From the NCBI GenBank assembly GCA_022842245.1, contig JALHPZ010000022.1:44188-108187 (forward strand): a DNA stretch of 64,000 nucleotides, written 5' to 3'. Within the stretch, counting starts at the first letter, position 1, and each line of letters starts with the position of its first letter. Below are positions 17,406 to 27,016 of the stretch, piece by piece. The DNA comes from Gemmataceae bacterium. Its GTDB lineage: Bacteria; Planctomycetota; Planctomycetia; Gemmatales; Gemmataceae. A program made the position numbers and the translations under genes. Below the pieces are notes generated by a model. It was not told the DNA's origin, searched no databases, and was given only the letters and a program-made list of their open reading frames with translations.

Positions 17406-18983
17406 TCACGCGATGCGCGGGAAGAGCGGCTTCACCTTGCCGTCCACGAGTTCCGCCGTCACGCGCAGATCGTCCGGCTGGGCCGACAACTCGGCCGCGT
17501 CGGCGTACGTAACTTCGTCCCACGGCTTCGCGAAGTTGAAGCTCTTGTAGATCGCCTCGGCCGAGCGGGGGATGAAGGGTTTGAGGAGGATGCTGGCAAT
17601 GCGGAGTGATTCGACGACGTTGTGAAGGATCAACGACGCCGCGTTCGCGTCGGTCTTCACGACCTTCCATGGCTCCTTGTCGCCGATGTACTTGTTCGTG
17701 GGATACAGCAGCTGAGTCATGATCGCCTGTAAGGCCTGGTTGTATTCGCAGGCTTCGACGCGGGTGCGCACTTCGGCCACGAGTTTCGCGGCGTCGAACT
17801 CCGGCGTCACGGCGTCCGGCTTGCGGTTCGCCGAACCGCTCAGAACGCCGTTCAGGCTCTTGAGCGGAATTGTGATGAGTCGACTGTTGAGGTTCCCAAG
17901 AGTATTCGCAAGGTCGGTGTCATACACTTCTGCGAACCGACCGAAGCTGAAATCGCCATCGGACGGGAATGGGCACTCGCGCATGAAGTAATAGCGGAAC
18001 CCTTCCGCGCTGAACTTCGTAATCAGGTCCATCGGATCGGTGACGTTGCCGAGTGTCTTGCTTTCCTTCACCTTCTCGCCGGTCTTTTCGTCGCGGCGAT
18101 ACACGAACCCGTGGCTGAACACGCGCTTCGGCGCCTCTTCGCCCGCGGCCCACAGCATCGCCGGCCAGATGTGCGTGTGGAAGCGCGTGATATCCTTGCC
18201 GATGAAGTGCGTGTCGCACGGCCAGTGCTTGCGAAACGTCGCCTCGTCGTCGCCGAAGCCGATGCCGGTGATGTACGTCAGCAGCGCGTCGAACCAGACG
18301 TAGATCGTGAACTCCGGATCGAACGGCAGCTTGATGCCCCACTGCTCCCCGGCCCGCGAGATGTTCAGGTCCTGCAAGCCTTCGGCTTCGATGAAGCCGA
18401 TCATCTCGTTCCGCCGGCTCTCCGGCTGGACGAAGTCGGGGTTTTCCTTCAGGTGCGCGAGCAGCCGATCCTGGAACGCGCTCAGCTTGAAGTAGTAGCA
18501 CGGCTCGCTGCGGCGCACGAGCGGCCGCTTGTGGTTCGGGCACTGGCCGGCGTTCTCGGCGTGGACCTTGTCGCTCTTGAACTCCTCGCAGCCGGGGCAG
18601 AACCAGCCTTCATAGCTGCCCTTGTAGATGTACCCGTTGTCGTACACCTTCTGGATGAACTTCCGGCAGCACTCCTTGTGTCGCTCGTGACTCGTCTGGA
18701 TGAAGATGTCGTAGCTGATGTCGAGGGCATCCCACACTTCGCGGAACTGGCGGGCCATGTCGTCGCAATAGGCCTGCGGTTCCTGTCCGAGTTCCTTGGC
18801 GCGGTCGGCCACCTTCAGCGTGTTCTCGTCGTTGCCCATGAGGAAGAAGACGTCGTAGCCTTCCATGCGGCGGTAGCGGGCCTGCACGTCGGCGCCGAGC
18901 TTCTCGAAGGCCGTGCCGATGTGCGGCCGGCTGTTCGGGTAGTCGATGGCGGTCGTCTGGAACCACTTGGGCTTCGTCGTCAT
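17406..18983 (-). CDS. metG: Methionyl-tRNA synthetase (short form)
   Basis: The 525-residue enzyme charges tRNA-Met. The class I signature appears as PHIGT (about residues 20-24) and the KMSKS-like loop as KESKT (about 306-310). The knuckle WFCPGCEEFK ... CPNHKR (about residues 127-150) supplies metal ligands in the connective peptide. The anticodon-binding helical domain (about 370-525) contains LLYPTNKYIGDKEPWK. There is no C-terminal EMAP/Trbp111-like tRNA-binding domain, so this is the short form. The downstream Rpn-like gene begins 4 bp after the stop codon. The start is ATG 18983. Confidence 0.96.
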   Translation of the reverse strand: MTTKPKWFQTTAIDYPNSRPHIGTAFEKLGADVQARYRRMEGYDVFFLMGNDENTLKVADRAKELGQEPQAYCDDMARQFREVWDALDISYDIFIQTSHERHKECCRKFIQKVYDNGYIYKGSYEGWFCPGCEEFKSDKVHAENAGQCPNHKRPLVRRSEPCYYFKLSAFQDRLLAHLKENPDFVQPESRRNEMIGFIEAEGLQDLNISRAGEQWGIKLPFDPEFTIYVWFDALLTYITGIGFGDDEATFRKHWPCDTHFIGKDITRFHTHIWPAMLWAAGEEAPKRVFSHGFVYRRDEKTGEKVKESKTLGNVTDPMDLITKFSAEGFRYYFMRECPFPSDGDFSFGRFAEVYDTDLANTLGNLNSRLITIPLKSLNGVLSGSANRKPDAVTPEFDAAKLVAEVRTRVEACEYNQALQAIMTQLLYPTNKYIGDKEPWKVVKTDANAASLILHNVVESLRIASILLKPFIPRSAEAIYKSFNFAKPWDEVTYADAAELSAQPDDLRVTAELVDGKVKPLFPRIA

Positions 18984-19047
18984 GCTCGTGCTCGGAAGGG
19001 AAGAATGTCGTCGTTTTACGGGACGGGGCCGGCGCGATCGAGGTTCG

Positions 19048-22000
19048 TCACTTCACCCAGGGGCGCGTCTGCTGCCACCAGGCCCACATTTTGGGGGCGA
19101 TGCCGCCCGCATCGGCGGCGATCCGTTTGACGGCCATCCGGTAGCGGCGTGCCAGTCCGGGCGGGACCTCGCCGGGGGCGCAGGCTCCGGCGGCGGCGAT
19201 CAGGTGCTCTTTGGCTTCGGCGAAGGCGGAAGCTTTTGCGTCGGGTCCGGCGCGGCGGACCATGACGATCGCCTCGGCAACGGCAACGACGAGGCGGACG
19301 CGATCGGGCAGCCCGACGCGGTCGATGGCGCCGAGGAGTGCGGCGGCATCTTCGGCGTGGCCGGCGAGGGCGGCGTCGAGGGCGAGCCAGGCGCGGTGGT
19401 CGGCCTTGGCGGCCGGGGAGCCGGAGAGGTTGAGGGCGGCACGGGCCACGTCGGCGGCTTCGCCGTCCCGGTCCTGGGCGCGGAGGGACTCGGCCAGCGC
19501 GCGGAGCATGCCGGCGTCGACGCCGTCGCGGTGGTTCCAGTCGGCGAGCCAGGACGCGGCGAGGGCGTGGAGCCGGGCATCGGCAAGCGCGGCGCCGGCC
19601 TTGGCCCAGGAATCGAGGTCGGCGCGGAGTTGGTCGGCGTAGCGGTGGACGGTGGTGGCGGTCTTTTCGGGTTGGCCATGCGCCGCCATCGCGATCGCAT
19701 AGCCGAGGGTCGCCTCGCGGCCGGCGTCGGGGTTCCGCGCGAAGATTTCGGAGAGCGATTCGAGGACGTCGACTTCGTGGCCGCGGGCAATGCGGCGGTC
19801 GGCCCAGAGGGCCGCGGCGGCGGATGTGCTGCCGGCCCCGCGGGCGATCGCGTCCAGTTCCTCGTCGGTTTCCGCCGTCCAGCCCTGGCGGTCGAGGGCG
19901 GCGGCCGCGTCCCGCAACAGCGCGGCGGGGGCGGCGGTGTCGGAGGCCAGCGCGCGGAACCGGGATCGCGCCGCCGCGAGGTCGCCCTGTTTGGCGGCGA
20001 CCTCCACGGCCCGGAGTTTGACGAGCGGCCCGTCGGCGTTTTCGCGCACCCGGGCCAAGGTGCGGTCGGCGGCGGCGATTTCGTTCGCGTCGAGTTGCTC
20101 GGCGATCAGGTGGAGGCCGGCGGCATCGAACCGGGGGTCGAGGTCGAACGCCTTGGCGAAGTCCGCCTTCGCGCCGGGCCGGTCGCCGAGCGCCTTGCGC
20201 GCTTCGCCGCGGTATCCGTAGGCAACGGGATCGTCCGGGGCGAGTCGGACCATCTGCTCGGCGGCGTCGAGGCACTCCTTCTTGCGGCCCTCGGCATCGT
20301 ACCATTGGGCGAGGTTGCGCCAGCCCCAGAGGTAGCTGGGATCCGTGGCGACGACGTCCTTCATGAGCGAGATCGCCTTGGGCCGATGGCCGCGCTTGGC
20401 TTCCACCCAGGCGGCGCGCCCGCGCAGCGTCAGCGGGGGCGGGTCGCCGAGCGCGGGGGCGTGGCAGCTAGCGGCCGCCTCGTCGAAGCGCCCGACGGAG
20501 GCGAGCAATTCCGCGCGGCGATCGTGCGCGGGGGCAAAGGTGGGGTGGTGCTGGATCGCGACATCGACGGCGGCGAGTCGTTCGTCGAATCCGGCTTCTT
20601 CCCCGGCCGACGTGTCGATCCAGAAGAGCGGCGCCCAAGGGTTGAATGGTTCGTCGCCCGAGCCGAACGCATCCCGCAGGACGCGGGACGCGCGATCTTC
20701 CCAGCCGGAGGCTTCGATTTCGGTGAGCGCCAGTTGCATGGCCACGGGCGGTCCTTCGCCGGGCGTCGCGGCCAGTTCGGCGAGGGTTCGCAGGGCGGCT
20801 TCGGCATCTTCGGTGCGACAGGCGAGCTGAACCTGCTTGACCAGGACTTCCGGACCGGCGGCATGTTCCTGCAGCACGGCGAGGGCCATGCGAGCGTCGC
20901 GCAGTTCGCCGTCGGCGAGGCAGGCGTCAAAGAGGATGGCCGCGGCCGGCGCGTATTGCGGCGCGAGTCGCAAGGCATCCCGAAGGTCGGCCTTGCCCCC
21001 GGCGCGGTCCTGCGTTTTCAGCTTCGCCTCGCCGCGCATCGTCAGCGGCATGGGGTGGTCCGGCTTGAGCCGGACGAGTTCGCCCGTGGCGTTCAGGTAT
21101 TCATCCTTGCGGTCGGTCTCGTTGTACCATTCGGCGAGTTGCTGCCAGCCCCAGAAGTATTCGGGTTCGACGGAGACGAGCCGCTGCATGGGCGGAATGG
21201 CGCGGGAATAGTTGCCGCGCTTGGCTTCCACCCAGGCGGCCCGCCCCTGGAGGACGAACGGCAGGTCTTCCGCCAGTTCGCCCGGGTGCGCGGCTTCGAT
21301 CGCTTCGTCGAACCTGCCCATGTCGGCGAGGCGTTCGGCCTTCTGATCGTGCGCCTCGACGTTCAGCGGATCGATCCGGATGACCGTATCCAGCGCCGCG
21401 AGCGCTTCGGCGTTCTGCTCCGGTTCGTGCAGGAGGCGGGAAAGTTTCAGCCAGCCGCGGGCATCGCCGGGGCGGGTCCGCGTGAGTTCGCGGGCGAGTT
21501 CGACGACCTCGCCGGAGCGATCCATGCGATCGGTCCAGTGCAGGACCATGCGCCAGGCGGCCTCGAAGCCCGGCTCGATGCGCACGGCGATCTTGGCGCG
21601 GTCGATCGCCTCGTCGGACCGGCCGGCGTTCCAGAGGCGGTCGGCGAGCGCCGCGTGGGCGTTCGCGTCCAGCGGGCTTCGCACGGCCGCACGCTCAAGC
21701 ACGGCGATCGCTTCGTCCTCCTCGCCCGTCTCCGCCAGCGCTTCGGCCAGTTCAAGCGAGACGGGGGGGAAATCGGGCGCGACCGCGATCGCCGAGCGCA
21801 GGGCTTCGATCCTCGCATCCGGTTCGTCGGCCGCGCCGTGCACGCGCGCCAGATCGCTCCAGAGCTGCGCGATCAGGGGGAAGCGATCGACGGCGTCTTC
21901 GGCCAGCGCGCGAGCTTCTTCAAGCCGCTGCATCAGCCCGAGTTGCTGGATCATGAGGGACCAGGCCTGCCACAGGTCCGGGCGTTCGTCCAGCACCCGC

Positions 22001-24945
22001 TCCAGTTCGCGGTGGAGGTCTTCGATGAGTTCGTCGTTCTCCTCCTCCTCGGCGGCAATGGAGAGTACGAGATCCCGGTAGGCGACCAGCCCGTCGCCGG
22101 TGTGGGGGCTTTCGTGAAGGCGATCGACGATGAACTGGAGATTCTCGTTGCGCTCGGCCCGGCCGCGCGCCAGACGCACCAGCTCGCTCGCCGCGAGTTC
22201 GTGATCGGCGTCGAGGCGCAGGGCCTCGCGGTAGGTCTCCATCGCGTCGTCGATCCGGTCGGCGCGGCGGTGGACGTGGCCGAGTACCGCGAAGTGCGAG
22301 GGGTGATCCGGCTCGCTATCGCCCGCCGCGTGGATCTGTTCAAGCGCCTCGGAATCGCGGTGGCGGTCCGCGAAGACGAGCGCCAGCTGCCGGCGCGCCC
22401 AGGCGTCGTTCGGGCAGAGTTCGACGACGTTTTGGACGCTGCGGATGGCGGCATCGTCGGGCAGGGGCGAAAGCAGCTCCGCACGGAGGCGCACGATGGG
22501 ATAACTGAACGGCCGGCGATTGGCGAGTTCGCCGACGTACGCGCGGGCCGCGATCATGCCGTACGATTCGACGTACGCGCCGACGGCCATGCGATGGCCT
22601 TCCATCCAGCCCGGATCGGCGTCGAGTGCGGCCTTGAGGTGATCGAGCGTTTCGCCGGAGTCCAGTTTCATCCGTGCGATCCGGGCGGCCGTGCGATGCC
22701 ATACCGCGACCGGCGCGATCGGGCGGGCGCGGTCGAGATCGGTCGCCGCCGAAGGGAAATCCCGGACGCGGGCGCGGGCTTCGGCCCGGTATAACAAGAG
22801 GTCCGCCAGCGTCGAATCGAACTTCGCGGTCTGCCCGCGAGACCGGGCCAGATGCGGCTCGACCCGCGGTGCCGACAATCGATCGATGGCCGAGTCCAGC
22901 GCCGCGTTCGCCTGCTCCGGTTCCTCGCGCTCGATCAAAGCGCTCACGAGGGAGCGGACCGCGGGCGGGAACGGTATTTCACCGCGCGTCGCGCGCCGCT
23001 GGAACAACCGGATCGCTTCCGGTGCCTGTCCGCGGATCTTGGCCACTCGGAAGTAGGCCTCCGCGAACTGTTCTTCCCGATCGTCGAGGCAGCAGGCGAA
23101 GCGGTACAGGTCGATCGCCTCGGCACGGTCGCCGTGTTCCCACGTTTGCGACGCGAGGAGAAAATACCCCGCCGCGGCTTGGGGTCGCGCCCGGATGGAC
23201 CGGCGCAGCAGCCGTTCCGCTTCGGCTTGCTTTCGGTAGTCGGGCAGCAGGACCTGCGCGTACGACTGCAGGATGAGCGGGTCGGCGTCGGGTTTCGCGG
23301 CCGCGGCGGCGAGCGTGGCGCGCCGTTCGACCGTTCGCCCCAGTTCGCGCAGCACGCCCGCCTTCGCCAGCGCCAGCGTGGAATCGTCCGGGTACGAAAC
23401 GAGGAGGTCTTCGACCGCTTCGAGCGCCAGGACCGGATGCGCCGTCAGTCGCGCCCACTGGAGCGCCGCCACGTTCGCCAGCCGGTGTCCGGCGTATTCG
23501 GCGATGAACGCATCGGATTCGGCCTTCGCATCGGTCTGTCGGCCTTCGGCCATCAGTTGATGGATCCGATACAGCCGGTCGTAAGCGTCGGCGTCCGGCA
23601 GATCGATGAACGCGTCCAGCCGATGGCGTTCGGCTTCGGGCACGGCCACCATCGCCCGCGGACCGGTCGCGGCGTAGCGATTCAGAATGACGGCGATCGG
23701 CGCCTCGGCCGTCCGGAGCTCGTGGCCATCGCGCAGATAAACGCTTTCGCGGACCGGATCGTGACCGACGACCAGCCGGGTTTGGGTGACACCGACTTCG
23801 ACGAGGGCGAGGAGGAACGGCAGGCCGGCCGCAAGCAGATCGGCGGCGCTGTCGCTCGTGAGTGTGAATTCGCGGCAGACCCAACCGGCTGCTTCGGCGC
23901 GAGACCGCTCGGCGGCGTCGGGCAGGCCGTCCTGTGGCGGTGGCGCGTCCGGCGGCGCCGGCGGGAACGGGTGATTCCAATGAAGGGAGAGCAACTCCGT
24001 CACGCCCGGCGGCTCGCCGGGGGTCGGCGAGGGAATGGCGATGCGGACCGGTGGACGGCGCCCGGCCGGTGCCTCGCGCAGGTTGCAAGCGAAGCGCCGA
24101 TGGAAGTCGTCATCGAGTTCGGCGGAATGTCGGGCGGCGTCCTCCCGGTTCCCCAGCGCGTAACAGGCATCGGCCCGACGGGCCGCGAGCCATTTCCTGC
24201 CCTCAGCCTCCAACAGCGGCGAATGAAGTTCGTACTGTTCGAGGCTCTGCAAGGCCGATTCGGGACGCGAAAGTTCCAACTGCAGACTCGCGAGGTGCGC
24301 CCAGACGATGCCGCTCTCGAGATGCGGCAATGCGCATTCCAGGAATTCGGCGGCTTCGGCCTCCTTCCCGGACTTCTGGAGCAGGTGGGCCACCGCCTGC
24401 ACGGCCGGACGAAACCACGGTTGAAGCTCCAGCGCCCGCCGCGCCGCCGCGAGCGAATCGTCCGCGCGGTCCGCGGCCTCGAGCACGGCGGCGCGCTCGA
24501 CTTGAATCCACGCGCGCCGGGGTGCCAGTTCCTCGGCGCGCTCCAGACCCCGCATCGCCCGATCGAAGTCCCGCAGCCGCGCGAGTACGAACGCCCCGAA
24601 CGCGTGCCAGTCGGCCCGCAGGTCCGGCGAGGCGTCGGACCAATCGTCCTGACGGGTCATGAAGCGCCACGCGGCCAGCGGACCGAATTTCTCGAACTGG
24701 TAGCGGGCGTGGTAATAGACGGCTTCGAGGTTGGACGGCGTGCTGCGATAGGCGGCCGCGTGGAGTTTGCGACCGAGGAGGGGCGCGCCGAGCTGCATCG
24801 CGAGCCGGCCCGCCAGCAATCGGGCGGGCGTGTTCGTCCAACTCGCCAGCGGCCCGAAGGCGGCAGAACGATCCAATGCCTGGCGGTATCGGCCTTGCGC
24901 GTACAGTTCCCGGATGGGACCGAGATCCGTGACGGGAATTTCCAT
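19048..24945 (-). CDS. Giant TPR-repeat protein
   Basis: About 1965 residues made almost entirely of 34-residue-like helical hairpins, with typical TPR strings such as ALQSLEQYELHSPLLEAEG, DYRKQAEAERLLRRSIRARP, ALDTVIRIDPLNVEAHDQKA and MQRLVSVEPEYFWGWQQLAEW. The first ~300 residues cover one repeat block. A beta-rich segment (about 300-460) interrupts it, and repeats continue to the end. Two stretches are near copies: HPGELAEDLPFVLQGRAAWVEAKRGN and HAPALGDPPPLTLRGRAAWVEAKRGH regions, each followed by WGWxxLAxWY. No signal peptide, membrane span or catalytic motif is seen. ATG 24945 is preferred over GTG 24960. Role unknown; a large scaffold is the natural guess. Confidence 0.85.
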   Translation of the reverse strand: MEIPVTDLGPIRELYAQGRYRQALDRSAAFGPLASWTNTPARLLAGRLAMQLGAPLLGRKLHAAAYRSTPSNLEAVYYHARYQFEKFGPLAAWRFMTRQDDWSDASPDLRADWHAFGAFVLARLRDFDRAMRGLERAEELAPRRAWIQVERAAVLEAADRADDSLAAARRALELQPWFRPAVQAVAHLLQKSGKEAEAAEFLECALPHLESGIVWAHLASLQLELSRPESALQSLEQYELHSPLLEAEGRKWLAARRADACYALGNREDAARHSAELDDDFHRRFACNLREAPAGRRPPVRIAIPSPTPGEPPGVTELLSLHWNHPFPPAPPDAPPPQDGLPDAAERSRAEAAGWVCREFTLTSDSAADLLAAGLPFLLALVEVGVTQTRLVVGHDPVRESVYLRDGHELRTAEAPIAVILNRYAATGPRAMVAVPEAERHRLDAFIDLPDADAYDRLYRIHQLMAEGRQTDAKAESDAFIAEYAGHRLANVAALQWARLTAHPVLALEAVEDLLVSYPDDSTLALAKAGVLRELGRTVERRATLAAAAAKPDADPLILQSYAQVLLPDYRKQAEAERLLRRSIRARPQAAAGYFLLASQTWEHGDRAEAIDLYRFACCLDDREEQFAEAYFRVAKIRGQAPEAIRLFQRRATRGEIPFPPAVRSLVSALIEREEPEQANAALDSAIDRLSAPRVEPHLARSRGQTAKFDSTLADLLLYRAEARARVRDFPSAATDLDRARPIAPVAVWHRTAARIARMKLDSGETLDHLKAALDADPGWMEGHRMAVGAYVESYGMIAARAYVGELANRRPFSYPIVRLRAELLSPLPDDAAIRSVQNVVELCPNDAWARRQLALVFADRHRDSEALEQIHAAGDSEPDHPSHFAVLGHVHRRADRIDDAMETYREALRLDADHELAASELVRLARGRAERNENLQFIVDRLHESPHTGDGLVAYRDLVLSIAAEEEENDELIEDLHRELERVLDERPDLWQAWSLMIQQLGLMQRLEEARALAEDAVDRFPLIAQLWSDLARVHGAADEPDARIEALRSAIAVAPDFPPVSLELAEALAETGEEDEAIAVLERAAVRSPLDANAHAALADRLWNAGRSDEAIDRAKIAVRIEPGFEAAWRMVLHWTDRMDRSGEVVELARELTRTRPGDARGWLKLSRLLHEPEQNAEALAALDTVIRIDPLNVEAHDQKAERLADMGRFDEAIEAAHPGELAEDLPFVLQGRAAWVEAKRGNYSRAIPPMQRLVSVEPEYFWGWQQLAEWYNETDRKDEYLNATGELVRLKPDHPMPLTMRGEAKLKTQDRAGGKADLRDALRLAPQYAPAAAILFDACLADGELRDARMALAVLQEHAAGPEVLVKQVQLACRTEDAEAALRTLAELAATPGEGPPVAMQLALTEIEASGWEDRASRVLRDAFGSGDEPFNPWAPLFWIDTSAGEEAGFDERLAAVDVAIQHHPTFAPAHDRRAELLASVGRFDEAAASCHAPALGDPPPLTLRGRAAWVEAKRGHRPKAISLMKDVVATDPSYLWGWRNLAQWYDAEGRKKECLDAAEQMVRLAPDDPVAYGYRGEARKALGDRPGAKADFAKAFDLDPRFDAAGLHLIAEQLDANEIAAADRTLARVRENADGPLVKLRAVEVAAKQGDLAAARSRFRALASDTAAPAALLRDAAAALDRQGWTAETDEELDAIARGAGSTSAAAALWADRRIARGHEVDVLESLSEIFARNPDAGREATLGYAIAMAAHGQPEKTATTVHRYADQLRADLDSWAKAGAALADARLHALAASWLADWNHRDGVDAGMLRALAESLRAQDRDGEAADVARAALNLSGSPAAKADHRAWLALDAALAGHAEDAAALLGAIDRVGLPDRVRLVVAVAEAIVMVRRAGPDAKASAFAEAKEHLIAAAGACAPGEVPPGLARRYRMAVKRIAADAGGIAPKMWAWWQQTRPWVK

Positions 24946-24980
24946 AGCCGATACGCGCACTCGGGGCAGAATTCGGACGG

Positions 24981-25448
24981 TTACTGGGGTTCCGACTCTT
25001 CGGTGGCCGGTTCGGGCGGCGGCGGCGCGGCGTCCGCGATCGGCGACAACTGCCCGACGATCGTGCCGAGCTGGCTCAACCGCATGCCATACTTGTCCAG
25101 GAATTCGGCGAGAACATATTCATTTTCCAGATCGTCGGGATCGTCGCCCCGGAGGCGGTCCGTCAGTTCCTGAATGATGCGGAGATACGTGCGCTCGATG
25201 ATCGGGAGCACATCCTTGCATGCCGCGCCCACATCCGGGAACTCGTCCTTCCAACGGCCGAGGAAGTTCCGCCAGCGCGCCTGGTGATCGGCGGCGGCCG
25301 CGGCGGTCCGCGCCAGCGCGATCTGTTCCCGCTGCAACTCCACCAACTGCCGCAGCAGTTCGGTCGTCTCACCGGTGCCGGGGTGGGGTGGCGGCGCCTC
25401 CGGCAGTCTCAGGTTCGGCGGCGCCACGAATATCGGCAGATTGTTCAC
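24981..25448 (-). CDS. Small helical protein of unknown function
   Basis: About 155 residues with a Pro-rich start, a helical central part (TTELLRQLVELQREQIALAR, then WRNFLGRWKDEFPDVGAACK) and an acidic Pro-rich tail (APPPPEPATEESE). It is probably cytosolic. I chose GTG 25448, which has GGAG about 9 bases upstream; a TTG at 25478 is possible but less likely. A TATAAT box lies 38-43 bases upstream of the start. The giant TPR gene follows 35 bp downstream on the same strand, so the two may form an operon and interact. No family recognised. Confidence 0.7.
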   Translation of the reverse strand: MNNLPIFVAPPNLRLPEAPPPHPGTGETTELLRQLVELQREQIALARTAAAAADHQARWRNFLGRWKDEFPDVGAACKDVLPIIERTYLRIIQELTDRLRGDDPDDLENEYVLAEFLDKYGMRLSQLGTIVGQLSPIADAAPPPPEPATEESEPQ

Positions 25449-25486
25449 GGCGGTTGCTCCGACATCCGGTCCGGCCAAGTGTCGTC

Positions 25487-25492
25487 ATTATA
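25487..25492 (-). promoter_or_regulatory. Candidate -10 box (TATAAT)
   Basis: On the - strand TATAAT occupies these positions, 38 bases or more before the GTG start of the small helical protein. The context (CTTATAATGA) resembles the TATAAT ahead of the WXG100 operon near 51355. No convincing -35 element was found, so this is tentative. Confidence 0.35.
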
Positions 25493-25605
25493 AGCGTCCG
25501 CCCTCGGCTGACGAAAGGATTCGGCGCAAGTTCAGGCATTCTTGCGCTGGCGTTTGCAGCCACCATCGGGTAGAACGATAGTATCCCACCGTCGGAACTC
25601 TTCGC

Positions 25606-26952
25606 ATGCCGTTCGCTTCCACTCCCTCGCGCCGCGAGTTCGTCCAGGTCGGCAGCAGCGCGGCACTCGGTCTCGGCCTCGCCGAACTCACCGCCGCCCG
25701 CGCCGCCGCACCGGCTGGCCGCCGTTCGAACTCGGTCATCCTCGTGAATCTCACGGGGGGAATGAGCCACCTCGACGCGCTCGACATGAAGCCGGACGCA
25801 CCGGCCGAAATCCGCGGCGAGTTCAAACCGGCCGCGACCAACATTACCGGAATCCAGATCACCGAACACCTGCCGATGCTCGCGAAGCGGATGCACCACT
25901 TCGCCCTCGTCCGCTCGCTCGCACACCGCGAAAACGGCCACCTGCCCGGCACGCACCGCCTCCTCACCGGCGCGACGATGCCGCTGCAACGCAATACCGA
26001 CCTCGACAACGTCCTCTCCCGCCGCGACTGGCCCTGCTACGCCGCCGGCCTGAACTACCTCCGCCCCCGGCACGACGGCATTCCGAACGGCGTCACGCTC
26101 CCGCACTCGCTCATCGAAGGCGCGCTCACCTGGCCCGGCCAGCACGCCGGCTTCATGGGCCAGCACCACGACCCGATGCTCGTCACGCAGGACCCGAACT
26201 CGCCGAAGTTCCGGATGGATACCTTCACCCTCGCCGAAGGCGTCGATCCGCCCCGCGTCTCGACTCGCCGGACGCTGCTCGATCAGCTCGAATCGCCCGG
26301 CGCGACCGACCCGGCCTTCCGCGGCCACCAGCACCGTGCCTTCGAACTGCTCAGCTCCGGGAAAGTCGCCGGCGCGTTCCAGCTCGATCGCGAACCCGTG
26401 ACCGTCCGCGACCGTTACGGTCGCAACCAGTTCGGCCAGTCGCTCCTCCTCGCCCGTCGGCTCGTGCAGTCCGGCGTCCCGATCGTGCAGGCGAACATGG
26501 GCATCGTGCAAAGCTGGGACACGCACCACGACAACTGGGGCCGGCTGAAGAACCGCCTCCTCCCGTGGCTCGACCGCGCCGTGTCGGCGCTCGTGGATGA
26601 CCTGCACGACGAAGGCCGGCTCGGCGAAACCTTCGTCGCCGTCGTTGGCGAGTTCGGCCGCACACCCAAGATTTCCAACCTTCCCGGCCAGCCGATTCCC
26701 GGCCGCGACCACTGGGCTCAGTGCTATTCCGGCCTGTTCGCCGGCGCCGGCGTGGTCGGCGGGCGCGTCATCGGCAAGTCGGACAAGATCGGTGCCTATC
26801 CCGTCAGCACCAGCTACACGCCGTTCGACATCGGCGCCACGATCTACCAGGCCTTGGGCGTGCCGCCCGAATCCGAAATCCGCGACCCGCAGAACCGCCC
26901 GACCGCCATCAACGCCGGCAAGCCGATGGACGTTCTGTTCCGGAACGCCTAA
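25606..26952 (+). CDS. Tat-exported DUF1501 protein
   Basis: The 448-residue protein begins with a twin-arginine signal (SRREFVQVGSSAALGLGLA). It has the DUF1501 pattern: NSVILVNLTGGMSHLDALDM, then ALVRSLAHRENGHLPG, FGQSLLLARRLVQSGVPIVQ, VAVVGEFGRTPKI and GRDHWAQCYSGLFAGAGVVGG. DUF1501 belongs to the alkaline-phosphatase/sulfatase-like superfamily by fold and is highly expanded in planctomycetes. His and Asp residues in GEFGRTP and GRDHW could bind metal, but no reaction is established. The SMP-30 gene follows 64 bp downstream. Unlike the second DUF1501 gene in this window, it has no DUF1549 gene immediately upstream. Confidence 0.93.
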   Translation: MPFASTPSRREFVQVGSSAALGLGLAELTAARAAAPAGRRSNSVILVNLTGGMSHLDALDMKPDAPAEIRGEFKPAATNITGIQITEHLPMLAKRMHHFALVRSLAHRENGHLPGTHRLLTGATMPLQRNTDLDNVLSRRDWPCYAAGLNYLRPRHDGIPNGVTLPHSLIEGALTWPGQHAGFMGQHHDPMLVTQDPNSPKFRMDTFTLAEGVDPPRVSTRRTLLDQLESPGATDPAFRGHQHRAFELLSSGKVAGAFQLDREPVTVRDRYGRNQFGQSLLLARRLVQSGVPIVQANMGIVQSWDTHHDNWGRLKNRLLPWLDRAVSALVDDLHDEGRLGETFVAVVGEFGRTPKISNLPGQPIPGRDHWAQCYSGLFAGAGVVGGRVIGKSDKIGAYPVSTSYTPFDIGATIYQALGVPPESEIRDPQNRPTAINAGKPMDVLFRNA

Positions 26953-27016
26953 CCGTTTAGCCGCGTGGCGCAGTCTTCGGAGCCGAGCGCGTCACCTTGA
27001 CGATTCAGGATCAACC

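Noticed and set aside
18946..22794. Long + strand open frame opposite the giant TPR gene
   Set aside because: GC-driven shadow: the translation is Gly/Arg/Val-rich without motifs, while the - strand shows continuous TPR repeats.
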